A stretch of 64,000 nt of DNA from contig NZ_QWFZ01000020.1 of the NCBI RefSeq assembly GCF_003576315.1, forward strand, positions 1 to 64,000, written 5' to 3'. A model generated the notes under the pieces. The model searched no databases and was not told the origin of the DNA. It saw only the letters and a program-made list of their open reading frames with translations. Source of the DNA: Henriciella mobilis (lineage in GTDB: Bacteria > Pseudomonadota > Alphaproteobacteria > Caulobacterales > Hyphomonadaceae). Position numbers and translations under genes: made by a program. Below are positions 17,218 to 26,447 of this stretch, piece after piece; the first letter of the stretch is position 1, and each line of letters opens with the position of its first letter.

Positions 17218-18279
17218 TTAAACAGACAGCGCGCTCGCGATGACCACGCCGACGCTGAGAATGGACACGGCAAACAGCCAGAAGATGCTGAGGACAAGCA
17301 TCCGCAGGAAACTCGTGATGAATCCTGTCTGATAGGCCCCACGCAGGCTGAGCGTCACATAGACCGGCACGGCGATCGTGAACAGGATACCGGCCAGCCC
17401 GGGATTGGCGAGCCAGCCGATCAGGATGGCGAAGGTCGCGGCAAGATACATCCAGGAGTGCAGGTTCAGGGCGTGAATGGCGTGGTCGTAGACGAACACC
17501 TTCCGCCGCCAGAAATACATCAGGGACATGGCCAGCATGGTGAACGGGACCAGCAGCAGGCTGAGCCGCGGCAGCCAGGTCTCGATCGCCGAGACGAACA
17601 GGCGCGGATTGTCGATGATCCGCTGGACGCGTTCCTCGATTTCGGGATTTTCACCGACCGTGTCAGGCATTTCGGGCGGCGTTGCCGCCTCATCCGGCGA
17701 CGGGGTATCGGGGCCGGGCGCGGTATCCTCAACGGCGGGGTCAGCATCAACGATCTCGTCTTCCGCGCCGACCCTCTCAAGGAATTCGCGCATGCGCGCT
17801 TCGTCGAATTCCCCATCGGGCCCGACGAAGGCTTCCCGCAACTCCTGCATCTCTTCGGCGCTGAGCTGCTGGCCGTCGACATTCACATCGGAGAAGTTCA
17901 GCCAGTTGGCACTTCCGACAAAGGCAAAGACAACGAAGTAGAAGATCAGGCTGGACAGGAGGAACAGCCTGAAGGGCGGCATGTACCGGGCGCGCTTGCC
18001 CTCGGTGTAGCGGCGCGTCAGCACGCCGGGCCGGAAGAGCAGCAAGGGCAAGGTCCGCGCGATCCGCCCGTCGAGGGCGAAACTGTCGGAAATGCTCTCG
18101 GTCACGAGCGAGAAGAAGGGGCGGTGATAACTGGCCGCGAGCTGGCCGCAGCGCGAGCAATACCGCTCCTCGACCATCTCGCCGCAATTGCGACAGGGCT
18201 GACCGGACAGGTCTGCCTTGCCACCCGTCCTGACCGCCCCCAGCGATGCGGCGCCTGCCGCCTCCAGTTCTGTACTCAT
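17218..18279 (-). CDS. DUF3667 zinc-ribbon membrane protein
   Basis: A 353-residue inner-membrane protein. A cytosolic zinc ribbon at residues 29-44 (C-x2-C-x8-C-x2-C in CRNCGEMVEERYCSRCG) is followed by the family block SLVTESISDSFALDGRIARTLPLLLFRPG, a first membrane helix, an acidic Pro-rich loop of about 110 residues, and about four more helices. This is the DUF3667 layout, whose function is not known. The ATG at 18279 has GGGAGAGG upstream. It starts 32 bases after the peptide-binding lipoprotein gene on the same strand, so the two probably form an operon. Confidence 0.83.
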   Translation of the reverse strand: MSTELEAAGAASLGAVRTGGKADLSGQPCRNCGEMVEERYCSRCGQLAASYHRPFFSLVTESISDSFALDGRIARTLPLLLFRPGVLTRRYTEGKRARYMPPFRLFLLSSLIFYFVVFAFVGSANWLNFSDVNVDGQQLSAEEMQELREAFVGPDGEFDEARMREFLERVGAEDEIVDADPAVEDTAPGPDTPSPDEAATPPEMPDTVGENPEIEERVQRIIDNPRLFVSAIETWLPRLSLLLVPFTMLAMSLMYFWRRKVFVYDHAIHALNLHSWMYLAATFAILIGWLANPGLAGILFTIAVPVYVTLSLRGAYQTGFITSFLRMLVLSIFWLFAVSILSVGVVIASALSV

Positions 18280-18311
18280 CGCCCTCTCCCCTCGATGAGC
18301 CAGCGAGCGCC

Positions 18312-19970
18312 TTAGCCGGCGTCGCTGTCTTCTGCTGTCGTGCTCACTTCCTCGTTCGCGCCGCGGCAAAGATATTGCGACAGGTGGTCATCCTGCGCAT
18401 TCTCCGCCCAGCCCGTCAGGCTCGGGTCGACCAGGTTCTTGGTAACCTGCACCCACATCGGCGTGATCGGATAGTCTTCGAGCATCAGCTTTTCGGCTTC
18501 CGCGAAGATTTCCGCGCGTTCCTTGAGGTCGCGGGTCCGGCTGGCTTCCTCGAGCAGCGCGTCGTATTCCGGATTGTCGTAGCGGCCGTAGTTCTGCTGG
18601 CCGGTCGTGGAATCGAGCAGGTATAGGAAGTTGATCGGATCGTCGAAATCGGCGACCCAGGCGCCGTCCGCCACTTCGAAGTCGCTCTGGCGCAGGCGGG
18701 CATAGAGCACCTTGGTATCCTGGCGCAGGATCTGGGCGTTCACCCACGGAGCAATCTCGTTCCAGTTCGCCTGCGCGACCGGTGCCACTTTCGGATTGTC
18801 GTCCGTCGAGCGGTGGATGAATTCGAAGGTGAGCGGATTGTCAGGCCCGTAGCCAGCATCCTCGAGCAGGCTGCGCGCTTCGGCGAGACGGTCCTCGCGG
18901 CTCATATCCTTGAAGCTCACTTCCGGGCGCTCGACGTCATAATTGCTCATCTTCGGCGGCACGAAGCTGTAGGCCGGCACATAGCCGGGCGTGAGCACCT
19001 TGTTGACGATGAACTCGCGGTCGAGCGCCAGGGCCAGCGCCTTGCGCACGCGCACATCGTCGAAGGGCGGCTGGCTGGAGTTGAACGACCAGTAGGTCGT
19101 GATCAGGCCCGGCGTCGTGCGCACCCAGCCGGGGAATTTCTTTTCCAGCTCTTCGGTCCGCCCGCCATCGAAGGCGTTGTTGATATCGAGGTCGCCAGCT
19201 TCGATCTTGCGCTCGACAGCAGCGGCGTCTTCAAGCTCGAAATAGGCCACACGGTCAAAGCAGAGATCCTCAGCGCCTTCCCAGAGCGGGTTCTTCTCGG
19301 AGACGAGTTGGTCGCCCGTACGCCAGTAAGCGAGCTTGTAGGGCCCGTTGACGACGATGTTTTCCGGCTGGATCCAGGCTTCGCCATACTGCTCCACCGC
19401 GTGCTTGGGCACCGGATAGGTCGTGTAGTGCGTCAGCAGGCCCAGCAGGTAAGGCGCCGGCTCTTCCAGCGTGATCTCGAAGGTGTAGTCGTCGATGGCG
19501 CGCACGCCGAGCTCTTCAGGCGGCAATTCGCCGGCATTCACCTCGGCGGCGTTCTTCACGATGTAGAGCAGCGAGGAGTATTGCGACGCGATCACAGGGT
19601 CCTGGATGCGGCGGAAGGCGTAGACGAAGTCCTCGGCGGTGAGCGGTTCGCCATCCGACCAGACCGTCTCCTTCAGCTTGAACGTCCAGGTAAGGCCGTC
19701 CTCGCTGGTCTCCCAGCTTTCAGCGACGCCGGGGATAACGGTGCGGTCCGGCGTGATGGTCATAAGGCCGGTGATCATGTCGGAGATGACGATATTCTCC
19801 CACTTCGCCGAAGAGCGGTGCGGGTCGAGCGTGTCGACCTTGGCCGAGATGCCGCGGCGCAGGACCGTAGCTTCATCCTCGCCGCCACCGCCGCCGCCAC
19901 AGGCTGCGAGCGACACCACCATGGCCGCAGCAGCAGCCCCCATAAACGCCATCTTCCTGAATTTCATCAT
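18312..19970 (-). CDS. Oligopeptide-binding lipoprotein (OppA-like, SBP family 5)
   Basis: A 552-residue solute-binding protein of ABC importer family 5, which captures oligopeptides in the periplasm. The lipobox is LAAC with Cys at residue 24, followed by a poly-Gly linker. Family signatures are RRGISAKVDTLDPH, the GVAESWETSEDGLTWTFKL block, ADFVYAFRRIQDP and the closing PMWVQVTKNLV. The ATG at 19970 (GGGA five bases upstream) is preferred to one at 19997. No permease or ATPase gene is adjacent; instead a DUF3667 gene follows, so it must share a transporter encoded elsewhere or serve another role. Confidence 0.88.
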   Translation of the reverse strand: MMKFRKMAFMGAAAAAMVVSLAACGGGGGGEDEATVLRRGISAKVDTLDPHRSSAKWENIVISDMITGLMTITPDRTVIPGVAESWETSEDGLTWTFKLKETVWSDGEPLTAEDFVYAFRRIQDPVIASQYSSLLYIVKNAAEVNAGELPPEELGVRAIDDYTFEITLEEPAPYLLGLLTHYTTYPVPKHAVEQYGEAWIQPENIVVNGPYKLAYWRTGDQLVSEKNPLWEGAEDLCFDRVAYFELEDAAAVERKIEAGDLDINNAFDGGRTEELEKKFPGWVRTTPGLITTYWSFNSSQPPFDDVRVRKALALALDREFIVNKVLTPGYVPAYSFVPPKMSNYDVERPEVSFKDMSREDRLAEARSLLEDAGYGPDNPLTFEFIHRSTDDNPKVAPVAQANWNEIAPWVNAQILRQDTKVLYARLRQSDFEVADGAWVADFDDPINFLYLLDSTTGQQNYGRYDNPEYDALLEEASRTRDLKERAEIFAEAEKLMLEDYPITPMWVQVTKNLVDPSLTGWAENAQDDHLSQYLCRGANEEVSTTAEDSDAG

Positions 19971-20056
19971 GTGTTCCCGTGATTTCCTGACCGTCATAGT
20001 GTTTCATGCAAGTGCGCGCTTGGGAAGATAGCGCGGCACACTTGAGCAGTAGATGA

Positions 20057-20578
20057 ATGCGAATGCGACATAAAATACCCCTCACCCTCCTTCTGGCGAG
20101 CACGGTCTTGCCCGCCGCCGCGCAGGATCGCCCCGCCTCGACAGACAGCGTCTATGCCTGCGCCGCCGTCGAGGCCGATGATGCGCGCCTTGACTGCTAT
20201 GACGAGGCCGTTGGTGCGCTGAAGCAGGCAGAGGATGCCGGCGAGGTGGTCGCCGTCACGCGTGAGGATGTGGAGAAGGTGAGGAAGGAATCCTTCGGCT
20301 TCTCCATCCCCAGCCTGCCGGGACTGGCGGCCTCTGCCTTTGGCGATGCAGGCGAGACTGAAAGCCTCACCGTGCCTGTGGCCAAGGTCGACCAGGTGCG
20401 CGGCCAGTTCGTCGTGACGCTGGAGAACGGCCAGGTCTGGCGCCAGACCGACAGCAAGGACGTGTTCTATTCCGCCAAGCGCGGCGTCAATGAAGCCACC
20501 ATCAAGTCCGCCGCCCTTGGCAGCTATATGATGAAGTTCGACCGCGGCGTGCTGTTCCGCGTCGAACGGGTAAAGTAG
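20057..20578 (+). CDS. Exported protein, unknown function
   Basis: A 173-residue protein with a signal peptide of about 23 residues (LLASTVLPAAA). The N-terminal mature part has Cys-Ala-Ala-Val...DDARLDCYDEA, a spacing common in short envelope proteins that count DxxRLxCYD as a signature. The C-terminal half is beta-rich (VAKVDQVRGQFVVTLENGQVWRQTD...GVLFRVERV). I do not assign a function. A second ATG two codons in (20063) is equally possible. Divergent from the OppA-like gene. Confidence 0.8.
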   Translation: MRMRHKIPLTLLLASTVLPAAAQDRPASTDSVYACAAVEADDARLDCYDEAVGALKQAEDAGEVVAVTREDVEKVRKESFGFSIPSLPGLAASAFGDAGETESLTVPVAKVDQVRGQFVVTLENGQVWRQTDSKDVFYSAKRGVNEATIKSAALGSYMMKFDRGVLFRVERVK

Positions 20579-20582
20579 CAAC

Positions 20583-20612
20583 AAAAAAGCCGCCGGCGGG
20601 CGCCAGCGGCTT
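20583..20612 (-). terminator. Intrinsic terminator shared by convergent genes
   Basis: AAGCCGC...GCGGCTT stem with a GC-rich 12-base loop. It has six T residues on the minus strand and three on the plus strand, so it chiefly ends the redoxin transcript and may also serve the 20057-20578 gene. Confidence 0.85.
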
Positions 20613-20634
20613 TAATGGTTCCAGGCGGGAAAAC

Positions 20635-21294
20635 CTAGTATTTCACAGAGCAGCCATAGGGCGTCGAGGTGGCCACTTCGACTGGCTCGCCGGCTGCAAC
20701 GGAATCGAGCGCCGCGCGGACATAATTGTCTGCCGTTGCGATGTCTTCCACGCGGGCCGAGCGGATCGAGTCGATCGCGCCGGCATACGCGACCTGCTGG
20801 TCGGCCTTGATGACGAACATGTGCGGCGTGGTCTTGGCGTCATAGAGCCGGCCGATATCGCCCGACGGGTCCAGGATGACGTGATCGGGCGCGGCCCCGC
20901 GGCCCTCATTTATGGCATCGGCCTCAGCGCCCGACACATGGCCCTGCTTGCCAGGGGCAGACGAGATGATCTGCAGCCAGACAATGTCGTCCGGCGCGGC
21001 ATCCTCGGTCTGCAGGGTCTGCATGTTCTCCGGCGGTTCGGCATAGTGCTTCTTCACGAAGGGGCAGCCATCATTGGTCCATTCCAGGATGACGGTCTTG
21101 CCCTCGAAATCCGACAGGGACACCGTCTCGCCCTTGCTGGTCGTGCCGGTAAAGCCCGGCGCCGTCGTGCCCGGCTCGATGGCCGGTGAGGCGTCAGCGG
21201 AAAAGGCGATCAGCGCCGCAGCGCTCAGCGCGACCGCAGCGGCCATTCCGGAAGCCAGGCCAAGATTTCTACGCGTGAAGGTTGGCATGGTCAT
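20635..21294 (-). CDS. Periplasmic redoxin with a single active-site cysteine
   Basis: A 219-residue thioredoxin-fold protein of the AhpC-TSA/redoxin type with an N-terminal membrane anchor or signal (residues 12-33). The usual CxxC is reduced to one Cys in NDGCPFVKKHY (Cys77), as in one-cysteine peroxiredoxin-like proteins, and a conserved C-terminal Cys215 (PYGCSVKY) could be the resolving partner. The TTPHMFVI cis-Pro loop is present. AGGAG lies four bases before ATG 21294. It starts 20 bases after the DsbD-type reductase on the same strand, which suggests the reductase supplies its electrons. Confidence 0.85.
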   Translation of the reverse strand: MTMPTFTRRNLGLASGMAAAVALSAAALIAFSADASPAIEPGTTAPGFTGTTSKGETVSLSDFEGKTVILEWTNDGCPFVKKHYAEPPENMQTLQTEDAAPDDIVWLQIISSAPGKQGHVSGAEADAINEGRGAAPDHVILDPSGDIGRLYDAKTTPHMFVIKADQQVAYAGAIDSIRSARVEDIATADNYVRAALDSVAAGEPVEVATSTPYGCSVKY

Positions 21295-21314
21295 AAGCTC
21301 CTGAAAGGTTGGCT

Positions 21315-23453
21315 CTATGGCGTTTCGTTGACATCCGCGGATGCGGTTTCAAAGGCACCGAGCTTCCGCTTCATCATGGCAGGGCTGAGCAGGGTCGGCA
21401 GAACTTCCGGCTCGCGCTCGCCCGGCGCGTAGAGAAGATACATCGGAACGCCCGGACTTCCATGTTTTTTCAGTTCTGCCGAAATCGCCTCGTCCGGGCG
21501 AGTGAAATCGGCGACAAGGAAGCTCACATTTGCTTGAGCCATCGCGTCCAGCACATCCGGCTTGGTCAGCGTGGTGCGCTTGTTGACCTGACAGGTCGCA
21601 CACCAGCTTGCCGTGAAATCGACGAAGACGCCCTTGCCCTCGGCCAGCAGCTCATCGACCCGCTCGGGCGACCATGGCTCGGTCGTCACGCTGGCATAGG
21701 TTGTCACACTGCCCTCTTTCGGCCCTTCCTGCAGCCCGGTCACCACCGGCCAGCCAATGGCGAAAACGGTGAGCGCCGCACCCGCGGCCAGCACCGGCAC
21801 GCGCAGCTTCCCGCCCGAGACACTCATCAGCCACACACCGAAGGCGAGGATGACCGCGCCGAAGGCCGTTGCGCCTGCTGCGGGATGGTTGCCGAGCACA
21901 GTGATCAGCCAGGCCGCCGTCAGGAACATCGGGAAGGCAAAAGCCTGCTTGAGCCGCTCCATCCACGCGCCGGGCTTCGGCAGCGAGCGGTGGAGGCCCG
22001 GCACGAAGCTCAGCACCAGGAATGGCAGGGCAAGACCGAAGCCAAGCGTCAGGAAGACGGCCATCACCGTGACCGCGGACTTGTCCAGGACAGCACCGAG
22101 CGCGCCGACAACGAATGGGCCGACACAGGGCGCACCGACAACAGCGGCGAGCACGCCCGTGAAGAACGCCCCCGCATTCCCCTGCTTCGCCGCCAGGCCA
22201 GAGCCGACATTCTGCATCGAGGTTCCCAGGTTGAACACACCGAGCAGCCACAGGCCGATCAGCACCATGATCAGCGCCAGCGCGGCGACAACGGCAGGAT
22301 ATTGCAGCTGGAAACCGAGGCTGACGAACTGTCCGGCGGCGCGCAGGGACAGGAAGACAATGCCCGTTGCTGCAAAGGACAGGACCACACCGATCGTGTA
22401 CCAGATGCCGTGCTCGCGCAGGTGCGCCTTCTCACCCTTCGAGGCAGCCTGCACCATGCCGATCGCCTTGATCGACAGGACCGGCAGCACGCAGGGCATG
22501 AGGTTGAGGATCAGCCCGCCAAGGAGCGCGGCCGAGAGCAGCAGGAAAAGGCCCGCGCCACCGCCAGCGCCTTCGCCTGATCGTGAGGCCGGTCCGGCAA
22601 TGCCGGTCGTGCCTTCCAGCGCCTCGCCCGGTTCGGCCGAAACCCGCGCGGCGACGCGTTCGCCGTCGCCGACAGAGATCGCGACCACGCCCGTCAGCGC
22701 GTCTGGCATCTCTTCGGCCAGCGGCGTCAGCGTCAGGCGCAGGCCCTCTTCGCCGAACTCGGATGGCTGGGGCGAGGCATGGCGGATATCATGGGTGTCG
22801 GGAAAGAACCGTGTTTCCCCGACCTGGCCGGCCAGCTGTCCACCGCTGAGCGACAGGATCCACTTGTCGCCATCGGGCGTCAGCCGTGCTGTGCCCTCGA
22901 ATTGCGGGGGGACCTTGGCGAGGCCGGATGCGACCAGCTCGGCGCCGCGCATGTCCGGCACCTGTCGATCACCGACGTCCATGAACAGCTCAAGCTCGAC
23001 CGATTCCGGGATGCAGATATCCTCGCAGATCAGGTAGTCGAGCGTGCCACCGAAGCGGATCGCATCGTCCTGGTCCTCAGGGATGGTCACGGGAAAGGCG
23101 AGGACGATGCGGTCGTCATAGCCATAGTCCATGATCTCGTCTACGACGACTTCTATCTCGTGCGGGACGGGCCACTCGATCTCACCGATCCGGTCGGTGG
23201 CGATGGTGGTCTCGTCGTCCCAGTACATCTGCGGCGGGATGCCGGCGTCCCCGGCATTCTTCCAGTAGATGTGCCAGTTCTCGTCCATCTCGAAGCTGAA
23301 GCCCAGCCAGACGGTTTCGCCGGGCGTTGCGACCTCGCGCTCGCTGACCAGTTCGACCCGCGCATGCCCGCCATCAACCGGCTGGGCCTGGCCCGCAAGG
23401 CCCCCGGCCAGTGCGGCAAGCGCGAGCACAAAAGTTCTCAGAAGTGCTGTCAT
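21315..23453 (-). CDS. DsbD/ScsB-type transmembrane thiol-disulfide reductase
   Basis: A 712-residue membrane protein that carries electrons from cytosolic thioredoxin to periplasmic thiol proteins. It has a signal peptide (about 1-23); an N-terminal periplasmic domain with a Cys pair (Cys143, Cys147 in LICEDICIPE); an eight-helix CcdA-like core with cysteines 321 (LMPCVLPV) and 443 (GAPCVGPF); and a C-terminal thioredoxin domain with WCATC (Cys618, Cys621). The layout matches ScsB/DsbD proteins of alphaproteobacteria, some of which feed an envelope peroxiredoxin. The frame extends 100 codons upstream of ATG 23453, but only this start yields a signal peptide. The redoxin gene follows by 20 bases. 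Confidence 0.9.
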   Translation of the reverse strand: MTALLRTFVLALAALAGGLAGQAQPVDGGHARVELVSEREVATPGETVWLGFSFEMDENWHIYWKNAGDAGIPPQMYWDDETTIATDRIGEIEWPVPHEIEVVVDEIMDYGYDDRIVLAFPVTIPEDQDDAIRFGGTLDYLICEDICIPESVELELFMDVGDRQVPDMRGAELVASGLAKVPPQFEGTARLTPDGDKWILSLSGGQLAGQVGETRFFPDTHDIRHASPQPSEFGEEGLRLTLTPLAEEMPDALTGVVAISVGDGERVAARVSAEPGEALEGTTGIAGPASRSGEGAGGGAGLFLLLSAALLGGLILNLMPCVLPVLSIKAIGMVQAASKGEKAHLREHGIWYTIGVVLSFAATGIVFLSLRAAGQFVSLGFQLQYPAVVAALALIMVLIGLWLLGVFNLGTSMQNVGSGLAAKQGNAGAFFTGVLAAVVGAPCVGPFVVGALGAVLDKSAVTVMAVFLTLGFGLALPFLVLSFVPGLHRSLPKPGAWMERLKQAFAFPMFLTAAWLITVLGNHPAAGATAFGAVILAFGVWLMSVSGGKLRVPVLAAGAALTVFAIGWPVVTGLQEGPKEGSVTTYASVTTEPWSPERVDELLAEGKGVFVDFTASWCATCQVNKRTTLTKPDVLDAMAQANVSFLVADFTRPDEAISAELKKHGSPGVPMYLLYAPGEREPEVLPTLLSPAMMKRKLGAFETASADVNETP

Positions 23454-23575
23454 CAATGTGTTCTTCGATTTCGCCCGGAAACAATGTCCTAGCCATATGG
23501 CGGTTTTCGTAGCGTTGTGAACCACCTCGCCAAAACGTGAGCGCCAGATATGGCAGCCCCCCCTTGCCGGCAAAG

Positions 23576-23604
23576 AAAAACGGCCAGGCTTGGAGCCCGG
23601 CCGT
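23576..23604 (-). terminator. Intrinsic terminator of the SapC-family gene
   Basis: ACGGCC-A-GGC and GCC-C-GGCCGT form a stem with one mismatch around a five-base loop; on the minus strand it is followed by TTTTTC. It lies about 28 bases past the stop at 23632. Confidence 0.82.
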
Positions 23605-23631
23605 CTGTGATTTTCCGAATGGGCCGTATGC

Positions 23632-24504
23632 CTAGATCTGCAGGTTCGGGCCTTCCGAGCCACCCTGCGGCTGCGGCGGGGTCTGCGGCGACTGCTGGCG
23701 CATGGCGCGGTTGACGACGCGCGACCAGTTGAGAAGCGAGATGACGTGGGCATAGCAGGCGCCGAGAATGCCTTCGCGGTGCAGCTGTCCGAGCTGGTCG
23801 TCCGGCAGGGCGTTCAGCTTTTCCTCGTCGATGGCCCAGTACTCGGCTACGCGCTGCTGTTCGCCGGACGGATTGCCCTGCGCATCGCGCGGCTGGAAGT
23901 TCGCCGACTTCTGCGTGAACAGGCCGAGCTGGTCGAGGCGCTTTACGAATTCCGTCGTGGCGCGGCGCTGGCGCTCGAATTCCTGGCAGAACTGCATGGC
24001 GTTGTTGGTGTACTCGGTCGGCTGGCCGTTCTCGAAGAAGGGCACGTCCGGTTGGTTGGACACCATCGGCGCGTCACGGTCGACGCAGAGCAGCAGGCGC
24101 TCCTGCGACTGGTCGTTCGCGAAAACGAACGGATAGCGGCGCGCGAATGCCGGGATGTAGAAGTCGCTGTCGACATTGCCGTCGGCGGTGACGAAAAGGT
24201 TTTCGTCCTGGCGGATACCCATGGCGCCGATCGGCGTCTTTTCGTTGCCGACAAAGATGATCGGGTAAGAGGTCGAGGCGAGACCGAACTCGTTGACCGT
24301 CAGAGGCACCGCATGTGCCTTGCCAAGAAATGCGAATGGCTTTTCGATCTGCTTCAGGCCGAGTCCACCGTGCTGTTCGGAGGAAAGCGGCTGAGGATTG
24401 GAATAGAAAAGAACTTGTCCGGTGAGCGCCGACCCTTGCGCAGGCTGCGTATTTTCCACGGGGAACTCCTGTAGTTGACCGGCGGGGTTTACCGGATAAG
24501 CCAT
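23632..24504 (-). CDS. SapC family protein
   Basis: A 290-residue soluble-looking protein of the SapC family (PF07277-type), named for an S-layer-associated Campylobacter gene, not the peptide permease. Signatures are the opening VLFYSNPQPLSSEQHGGLGLK, the block AVPLTVNEFGLASTSYPIIF, then DENLFV and the YIPAFARRYPFVF motif, ending in a Gln/Pro-rich tail. In alphaproteobacteria these genes often lie near TonB receptors and tryptophan halogenase-type genes; here the nearest large receptor is about 7 kb away. The ATG at 24504 is chosen; a TTG at 24522 is possible. Role unknown. Confidence 0.87.
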   Translation of the reverse strand: MAYPVNPAGQLQEFPVENTQPAQGSALTGQVLFYSNPQPLSSEQHGGLGLKQIEKPFAFLGKAHAVPLTVNEFGLASTSYPIIFVGNEKTPIGAMGIRQDENLFVTADGNVDSDFYIPAFARRYPFVFANDQSQERLLLCVDRDAPMVSNQPDVPFFENGQPTEYTNNAMQFCQEFERQRRATTEFVKRLDQLGLFTQKSANFQPRDAQGNPSGEQQRVAEYWAIDEEKLNALPDDQLGQLHREGILGACYAHVISLLNWSRVVNRAMRQQSPQTPPQPQGGSEGPNLQI

Positions 24505-24575
24505 GGAGCGACAACCGGCCAACAGCCCATAAACTGCGACTGTGAAGAAGGTGTCATGAAAGAAGACACGCCCGC

Positions 24576-26447
24576 ATGAGAGAATTCATGAAGTCGATCG
24601 CGCAATCACTTGTAACAACTGGTCTTTTTTCGGTCGCCCTCCTGACGGCGTGCGCACCGGCCGTAAACGAGGATGGCATCGCCCGCCGCACGGTCCAGGA
24701 GATCAACCGCGCCTTCCGCGACACGGCCAATACCGAATTCGCCCTCTCGCCGGAAACCGCGACCCGCCTCGGCATGGAAGAGGCGCGGCTGGGGTTCAGT
24801 TTCCAGGACCGGCTCGACGACCGCTCGCAGGCGCGCTTCGAGCGCACACGGCTTTTGCGGCTCGAACTCCTCTCGCGGCTCGGCGCCCTGCCCGCCATTC
24901 CCGGCGACAGCACGCTTGCCCGCCACCTGGAAATCGTCAGGGACGAATATGAGGAACTCACCGCGCTCGAATCCTATGGCTATGGGCGCTACGAGCCGGG
25001 TATGGCGCGCCCCTATGCTGTCGATCAGCTGACGGGCGCCTGGGTGGATGTGCCCGACCTGCTTTTGTCCAGTCAGCCGCTCGCCACGCATGCCGACGCC
25101 GAAGCCTATCTCGACCGGCTGGCTGCCCTGCCCGGCGCGCTGGATGATGAGCGCCGGCGGCTGCTGTCGGACGCGGCCAATGGCGTCGTCCCGCCCGGCT
25201 TCGTGCTCGACCTGCTGGAATCGCGCCTGCGCCAGTTTGCCTCCCAGCCCGTGGACGCCCACCCGCTGCTGCAGACCTTCGGCAATGTCGTGGCCACCCT
25301 GCCCCAGCGTGACGAGCGGTCCGCCAATGACTACCGGGCCGCAGCGGCCCGAATCCTGATCCAGGACGTGATCCCGGCCTATGAGGCGTTCGCTGGCGAT
25401 GTCGCCGCCCTCAAGGCCGAAGCGTCCCAGTCGCCGGGTGTCTGGCGGCTGCCGGGCGGTGAAGCCTATTACCGCGACGTCCTCGCCTATTATACCGAAC
25501 CGGATCCGGATCCCGACTTCCTGTACCGGGAGGGGCTGTCGGCCGTCGAGGCGGTCACCGCTGAACTGGATATCGCCCTCGCCGCCATCGGCCTCGAAGA
25601 CGGAAGCGTAGCCGAGCGGCTGCAGCTGCTGGCCGCGTCGCCGGGCCAGGTCCACCCCGCCACACCGGAAGGCCGCGCCGCCGTGCTCGCAAGGCTCGAG
25701 GCCAGCCTTTCCGATGCCCGGGTCCTGCTGCCAGACATGGTGAAACTTCCGCCGGATGCGCCATTGGTCATCACGCGCATGCCCGCCTTCCGCGAGGCGG
25801 CCTTCTCCGGCGCGAGCTATGTGCCGGCCACCGCCAATGGCTCGAGCCCAGGTCTTGTGCAGGTCAATCTGGAGGACATGGATGCCTGGCCGGACTTCTC
25901 CCTGCCGACGCTGATCGTGCATGAAGGCGTGCCGGGCCACCATGTCGAAAGCGCACTCGTCGCGACAGCCGGGCGCATTCCACTCCTACGGCAGATGATC
26001 TGGGACAGCGCATTCGGCGAAGGCTGGGCCGTCTATGCCGAGGACCTGGCCGACACGCATGGCATGTACGCGACTGACCCGCTCGGCCGGATCGGCTATC
26101 TCCAGTCGATCCTGTTCCGGGCCGCACGTCTTGTCGTCGATACCGGTATCCATTCGCGCAAGTGGAGCAAGGACCAGGCGGTCGACTACCTTGTCAGCAC
26201 CACCGGCCTGCCGCGGGCGGCGATGGAGCAGGAAGTCGCCCGCTATGCCGTCTGGCCGGGCCAGGCTGCGTCCTACTTCTATGGCCGCCAGCGGCTGCTC
26301 GACATGCGTGAGCGGGCCGAAGCGGTGCTGGGCGGACGGTTCGACCCGGCCGCTTTCAATGCGGTGGTCCTCGATGGTGGCCCACGCCCGCTCGACATGG
26401 TCGAAGCGGACGTGGAAGCCTGGTATGGCGAGCTGCTTAAGCGCTAG
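24576..26447 (+). CDS. DUF885 family lipoprotein (putative metallopeptidase)
   Basis: A 623-residue DUF885 protein with a lipoprotein signal (LTAC near residue 26). The family carries a zinc-peptidase-like HExxxxHH-type motif, here HEGVPGHH at residues 449-456, followed by GEGWAVYAEDL with another probable ligand Glu, and the closing WPGQAASYFYGRQRLLDMR block. Members are thought to be carboxypeptidase- or M3/M32-like peptidases; activity here is inferred. Two start codons four codons apart (24576, 24588) both keep the signal. It ends in a CTAG shared with the convergent 114-residue gene. Confidence 0.87.
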   Translation: MREFMKSIAQSLVTTGLFSVALLTACAPAVNEDGIARRTVQEINRAFRDTANTEFALSPETATRLGMEEARLGFSFQDRLDDRSQARFERTRLLRLELLSRLGALPAIPGDSTLARHLEIVRDEYEELTALESYGYGRYEPGMARPYAVDQLTGAWVDVPDLLLSSQPLATHADAEAYLDRLAALPGALDDERRRLLSDAANGVVPPGFVLDLLESRLRQFASQPVDAHPLLQTFGNVVATLPQRDERSANDYRAAAARILIQDVIPAYEAFAGDVAALKAEASQSPGVWRLPGGEAYYRDVLAYYTEPDPDPDFLYREGLSAVEAVTAELDIALAAIGLEDGSVAERLQLLAASPGQVHPATPEGRAAVLARLEASLSDARVLLPDMVKLPPDAPLVITRMPAFREAAFSGASYVPATANGSSPGLVQVNLEDMDAWPDFSLPTLIVHEGVPGHHVESALVATAGRIPLLRQMIWDSAFGEGWAVYAEDLADTHGMYATDPLGRIGYLQSILFRAARLVVDTGIHSRKWSKDQAVDYLVSTTGLPRAAMEQEVARYAVWPGQAASYFYGRQRLLDMRERAEAVLGGRFDPAAFNAVVLDGGPRPLDMVEADVEAWYGELLKR

